Source: Rhizophagus irregularis
Taxonomy: Eukaryota > Glomeromycota > Glomeromycetes > Glomerales > Glomeraceae
Direction of reading: 5' to 3'
DNA: 64,000 nucleotides
Assembly: GCF_026210795.1 (NCBI RefSeq)
Contig: NC_089429.1
Coordinates: 4,092,001 to 4,156,000 of the forward strand
The notes beneath the pieces were generated by a model. It had not been told where the DNA came from. It searched no databases and was given only the letters and a program-made list of their open reading frames with translations. Position numbers and translations under genes: made by a program. Position 1 is the first letter of the stretch, and every line of letters starts with the position of its first letter. Shown piece by piece: positions 59,058 through 64,000 of the stretch.

Positions 59058-61401
59058 TTATTCTAATACATCCTCATCCTCCACAAAATCATTATTTTCC
59101 ACTTCTAAATCTGGTGGAAATACATTAATATGATCTATAGTTTGCATGTTGCGTTTTAAAAATACCATTTTTCTTACTAAACCAGGATCTAATAAACTTC
59201 TTTTTGCCGTAATGTGATTCCCTGCATCAGAAAAAAGTCGCTCAGAAGCTACAGAAGTAGCAGGAATTCCTAAGTATTTTTGTGCAATAATAGAAAGAAT
59301 TGGAAAAATTTCTTTTTTAGTCTTCCACCAATTTAATGGATTTTTATTTTCTCTAGCAACTGGCAAGAGAAAATAAGTAGTAATTTCATCAGCTATTGTT
59401 GATGATGCAGTAGATTTTTCTGTTGTTTGAAATACTTTTCTTATTGATTTTTCACGCATCTCTCTATACTCATGTAAAGATCTTGTACTGGGAGTTGAAC
59501 TTCTACTAGTATCAGCTGAAATTGTTGAAATTGGTGTAATTGTGGGTGATGGTGGAGTACTAATTTGTTGTTGCATTTCTCTTTTCAACTGATCATATTG
59601 TATCTGTAAACTTGAATGAATTTTTACTTTTATATTTTCATCAGATATAAAATTAAGATCTTTATATCGTGGGTCTAAAAGTACTGCCATAATGCCAAAC
59701 TCATCTGGCATTGACCAGTAGTGTTTTAAGCCTATATATATATTTTTTTTTACATTTTTTAAAACTTCTGAAATATTATTATAATCTATTCCAGTTGACT
59801 GGTTAGTTAAATTCTCTTCTGTATCAGATATAATGGTATTATCATCAGGTTCTTCATATTCCTCATGTAAATTATCAACTGGTTTTAAGGAATTTGTAAG
59901 ATTTGTAATGATGGGGAACATTTGACTTAATGTTATATAGGTACTTCCAGAAAAATCTCGTGTAGCTTTTTCAAATGGTGCTAATATATTACATAATTCA
60001 TCCAATAATTCCCATTCATTATCCTTTAACACAAGTTTTTTTAATCTATTACCATCAGCTTTTTCTTCAGGTTTGAGAGAACATGACAAATTTATATTTA
60101 GTTGAAGTACTGCATATTGAAGAAAAATAAGCCTATCCCATGCTAAATAAGAAGAGTTCCACCTTAAATAATCAAATAAAATTACATCAAATTTTAATTA
60201 AAATTATAATAATAAAATATTAAAATTTAATTGAATAGTAATTAATTAAATGTAAAAAATTTACCTAGTAGATATATCTTGTATTAAATGGTATGTTTCT
60301 TCATAACCAATGTCTTTTTAAACGTTAATCAGTCTTTCAATTTGTTTTTGAGTGGAAAAAAAATTGATTAATTGTTTTACACGTGATACCAAATCTTCTA
60401 CAACCTTTAAACCTTTATTAATTGCCAATTGTAAGGTAGGGCAGCACAGGAGAGTCTTTTAATTGGTTCTAAATCTCGAATGGCAGCTACTATATTAGCT
60501 CCATTATCTGCTGTTATTGATATAATCTGGCTTTCAATTTCCCATTTTTGAATAGCTTTTTTGATTACTTCAGTAATTGCTTGTGGGGTTGGAAAATAAG
60601 AAATTTCAAGCAAAACATCCATTATTTCAAAATCTTTATTGATCCAAGTTGCTGTTAAACCCAAATATCCATGTTTTGAATGAGAAGACTATAAATCAGT
60701 AGTTAAAGATATTGATTGAGCAGTTTTTAAAAGTAGCTTTAATTTATCTCTATTATACCCATAACTACGAGCAATCATCATTCTTATTTTTTTTGCTCCA
60801 GGAACTGTGAATATTGGATCAATAATATGCATATGCTCAATATAGGCCTTATTAGTTACAGTAGAAAGTGGTTGGGTTGTTAAAAGAATCCATCGTAATG
60901 TAGATAATTATTTTTCTTTTTGTCCATTAATATTGGACATAGTAGATTGAGTTGGCATTGATTTATTTTCAGATGTAATACTTTCTGTAGGTGGTGTAAT
61001 TCCGTGTTTAATAGCATGGTAACTAAGATTTCCTGTAGATCCATCTGTTTTGAACATTTTTTCCCATTTTCTAATATAAACTGACAATATGCACGTACCT
61101 CTTCACTTTCATTTTGCTTTTTAACAAAATAATCCCATACCCAACTTACTTTTGTTTGTGGCTTGATTTTTAAAGTAGTTTGCTTAAAGGGATTTGAATC
61201 ATTTGATATTTGACTTGTTGATTCAAATGCAGTTAATGATTCTTGATCTGATTTTTCACTAGTACTTGCCATTTTTTGTTTTCCAAATGTTTTAGATGAT
61301 TTTGCAGGGCGTCCTCTTCTTGATGGTATTGGAGTAATTTCTGCAATTTCATCACTAGAACCTTCATTTTCACTTAAGACAATATAATTTTGATTTTCCA
61401 T
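59058..61401 (-). pseudogene. hAT transposase with several lesions
   Basis: The chain starts at 61401 and includes a basic GRPAKSSKTFGKQK stretch, a BED finger (VSWVWDYFVKK, AYCQFILENGKKCSK), SISLTTDL, SKHGYLGLTATWI and ISITADNGANIV. Further in are AINKGLKVVEDLVS, TRWNSSYLAWDRL across an intron at about 60260-60170, and the C-terminal dimerisation region (NPLNWWKTKKEIFP, ATSVASERLFSDAGN, KRSLLDPGLVRKMVFLKR). Lesions: a frameshift in the BED finger near 61038, TAA near 60908, TAG near 60690 where Trp is expected, a one-base loss near 60440, and TAA near 60320. It cannot make an active enzyme. The frame from 60089 to 59058 is still open. Confidence 0.85.
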
Positions 61402-61559
61402 AATTTTATGAATTATTTTATTTATTCAATAAATGAAATTATAAAAAAAAATCCAGAAAGATGGAAAATAAATGCACTATTTATTTATTTTAATTAAGGC
61501 TTAGAGCTAGATTAATTTTGATAAAAAATAAATAATTCATGAATCAAAATTTAATTAAT

Positions 61560-61980
61560 AAAATTTTGCAAATTTTAATTGGCACAAATGTGCATAAATT
61601 TCAATCAAATAAATGCCACAAATTTAATTATATAAATGCCACGAATTTAATCATATAAATGCCATGAATTTAATTATATAAATGCCACGAATTTAATCAC
61701 ATAAATGCTATGAATTTAATTTAAATAAAGCCTTGCACAAATTTAAAGCCATCAATTAATCAAATAAATGCTATGAACTTAATCATATAAATGCCACGAA
61801 TTTAATTTAAATAAAGCCACAAATTAAAGCCATCAATTTAATCAAATAATGCCATGATTTTAATTAAATAAATGCCACGATTTTAACTAATAAATGCTAT
61901 TGTTTTTATGATTAATTAAATAATTGCCACGAATTTAATTAAAAGCCACAAATAAGTACCACGAAATTTATTTATTAGGT
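61560..61980. repeat. ~25-bp minisatellite (AAATGCCACGAATTTAAT)
   Basis: About 14 degenerate units of ATAAATGCCACGAATTTAAT and close variants inside the right subterminal part of the second hAT. Non-coding. Confidence 0.8.
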
Positions 61981-62856
61981 TCCACAAAATTATCTGTTAA
62001 AACCGATCTACAAAAAAAATTTTTATATAAATTTATCTGGATTTCGGTTTTTATCTGGATATATCCGGATTTTTATCCGAAATGGATAACCCGGATAAAA
62101 CTGGATAATTTTTTTATTTTATCCGGATGACGGTTTCTATCCGAATCCAAATACTAGGCGTGACGATGTGATAAATAAAAACAGATCACGTGATCAAAGA
62201 ATTTTTCTGGGTGCTGTTGGGTTATATCAGTCTACTACTCTACTCACGTGACTTTACAGTTGTTGACCAATTAACATCTTACTTAAGACTGTGACCTTGG
62301 GTCATGCATGTGAAAAAAGTTTACCTGAAAAATATGCATCTGGTATGTTACATGAGGATACAAATTGTACCACCAGAAGTACGAAATATATTTATCGCAG
62401 TTAATGCAGTAAATGAACCAATTACGTTATTTTGTACATATTTGTACCAAATGTATATAATAGAACTGGACTCCGTTTCAAGTTGTGTCTTGCTCTATAG
62501 TTAAAATTCCAGGACATTTTTTATAAACATAAATGGCCAAAAAACGAGAAATATAGGACTTACTAGCGTTATTTATCACTTATTATCACTACGAAAACTG
62601 TTACTTATTCTCTTTCGACTTCAGATTTAGTATAAAATAATGTTAGAAACATACACTTTGTTCCATTCTATTCCTTATCAATATAAAAATACGATTTGTG
62701 CTTATTTTAGTATTAAAAATTATACCGCTATTCCTTTTATTTCAACGTCTCTCAAAAGACTCTACCAAGCGATTCTTTAGTCTTTCTAGCGTCCTAGAAC
62801 AATTACTCGTAACTGCACCACAAAATCAAAATTAAAGGAAACAAGCTGATATTTAT

Positions 62857-63468
62857 ATCAGTCGGAGACTGCTCAAAGAGCAAAATGGTTTTTTTTTACA
62901 CAATATCACTGAAATAAAAATATTGTTGAATGCGTAAAAACAATATGACTCCAATACGCAAAATATGCACTCCAATACGCCAAATATGCTGATTTCTTTA
63001 CTATAGGATGAATATTATTCAGATAGGCTGAATGGATTACTGAGGGACAAGAAGATAATTGATCAATATGACTTTTATGATCTCGCTATTTCTAAGACTA
63101 TTGGCTCTGGAGGATCTGCTTCTGTTTACGCCACAAATTGGAAGAATACATTAACAGTTTATGCAATCAAAAAATCTGTTAATAACAAAGAGGTAGGTTT
63201 GTCACTGACAACATTTTTTATCTTATTTGTAAATTATTTATATAATATTTTCTTTTTTTTAGGTTTATTTAATGATCATGGCTAATTCTCATGAAAATAT
63301 AATTCAATTTCGTGGAGTTACAAAGTTTGAAGGTGAGTAACAATTACATATGCCTATATTTAAGTATTTTGTTAATGTATTGTTATTTTCTTAGATGAAA
63401 AAAATATTCGCTTATTATGTGCCGAAACGTATGAGCTCGTTCCTATAGCACTGGCAGATATAAAATGA
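62857..63468 (+). pseudogene. Protein-kinase N-lobe fragment
   Basis: Exons at 63007-63192, 63263-63332 and 63395-63468 join in phase. They encode RLNGLLRDKKIIDQYDFYDL, a glycine-rich loop IGSGGSASVYA, the VAIK-type YAIKKS with its lysine, then NSHENIIQFRGVTKFEDEK, and stop at TGA 63468. This matches the start of the tyrosine-kinase-like/Sel1-associated kinases expanded in Rhizophagus. The helix with the conserved Glu (between NNKE and VYLM) appears shortened, and nothing resembling the catalytic HRD or DFG motifs follows. A small upstream exon-like piece near 62868 may belong to the same gene. A truncated, probably dead copy. Confidence 0.72.
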
Positions 63469-64000
63469 ACCAAACTGTTTTGTATGTCTCAATCTGTGCT
63501 TCCAAATTTTAACAATTTATATGAAAATTGTTAATACAAAATGAATGTCAGCTGACCATCTGTGTGGCTTCAGGTGATACCTTTTCGAGTATGGGACATT
63601 TTTATTCAAAGTCCTGTCCCAAGTTCTGATTTTCTCATGCACAAACTGATTTGGGCGTTCATCAGATTGATTAGATTTAAATTTATTGAATGTGCCTTTG
63701 TGAGTTTTATTATTATTTGTTTATGCGAATTTTGGGGAGGATTATGCATCCTTCAACAATATCTAGAAATTCTCTTTTCGCACTTTGCAGCGAATTTAAA
63801 CTGCTTTTGTCTTAATTAAGGGCATTTGTTTATCACTTCATGCACCTTCCAGAGTGCACGCTTTGCGTTCCAATTTTTTATGCATAATACTTGGTGCATA
63901 CAATTACATTATTTAAGAGGGCTACTTCATTTTAAAAAAAAATTTCTTCTTTAAAATTGCTCTTTTCATAAAATATTATCCTCTTCTCCAATACTCTGAA
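63469..64000. other. No gene identified
   Basis: One open frame (63562-63819) has hydrophobic and Cys-rich stretches but no recognisable domain, and may be chance. The window ends before any further exon is visible. Confidence 0.4.

Larger units (their letters stand above)
58608..62156. mobile_element. Second hAT element (3549 bp), decayed
   Basis: Inverted ends TAGTGTTTGGATCCG and CGAATCCAAATACTA are flanked by an 8-bp duplication GGCGTGAC (58600-58607 and 62157-62164). Both subterminal regions are packed with TCCGGAT / ATCCGGATA repeats in both orientations. The transposase is on the minus strand, and an AATGCCA minisatellite lies at 61560-61980. The ends and motifs differ from the hAT at 6871, so it is a separate family. 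Confidence 0.92.

Overview
The window looks like genomic DNA of an arbuscular mycorrhizal fungus, most likely Rhizophagus irregularis or a close Glomeromycotina relative. The DNA is very AT-rich, genes have many short introns (about 50-100 nt, GTAAGT...TAG), and it carries a Crinkler-type (CRN) NTPase/nuclease protein, a small secreted beta-trefoil-like protein, Rhizophagus-style kinase fragments and a dense mix of hAT, MULE, LINE and small palindromic elements. This is recognition from sequence, not from a database search.

Left third (about 2-24 kb). A nine-exon gene for a HECT-type ubiquitin ligase starts at 1977 and resumes at 21269. Its first intron holds a 19-kb nest of transposons, each level with its own target-site duplication (TSD): a Mutator-like element (2144-21232, 10-bp TSD) whose interior holds a tandem array of exon-like units; the array is split by a Tc1/pogo-type element (4584-16751, TA); that is split by a LINE (4881-16070, 17-bp TSD); and that is split by a hAT (6871-10202, 8-bp TSD). 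The HECT gene also carries a 295-bp MITE in exon 3 and an in-frame TAG in exon 5, so it is a pseudogene although its splice phases all still agree. Almost all in-frame stops in the nest are TGA or TAG at positions where one C-to-T change explains them.

Middle (24-39.7 kb). This part is gene-poor and extremely AT-rich: a decayed cystathionine beta-synthase fragment, a DDE-integrase gene with one frameshift, several palindromic non-autonomous elements (one MITE inside another), and two minisatellites that create long spurious ORFs. A 41-bp array whose unit holds the hairpin TTTGCC-TATT-GGCAAA lies at 38.7-39.5 kb. It ends in a sequence that recurs in inverted orientation at 1.33 kb.

Right part (40-64 kb). 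A small secreted protein (40656-41078) and a complete five-exon CRN protein with P-loop NTPase and predicted nuclease domains (42268-45253) are the best intact genes. Next come a hAT-type MITE, then a 13-exon gene (47076-50421) for a poorly characterised DDE-transposase-like family, one base from intact and flanked by inverted repeats. The rest holds a decayed locus with three CRN-type N-terminal domains in a row, a second decayed hAT (58608-62156) and a truncated protein-kinase fragment. A conserved ~120-bp block with promoter-like layout occurs three times (32.65, 56.9 and 58.5 kb); the last copy is split by the second hAT.
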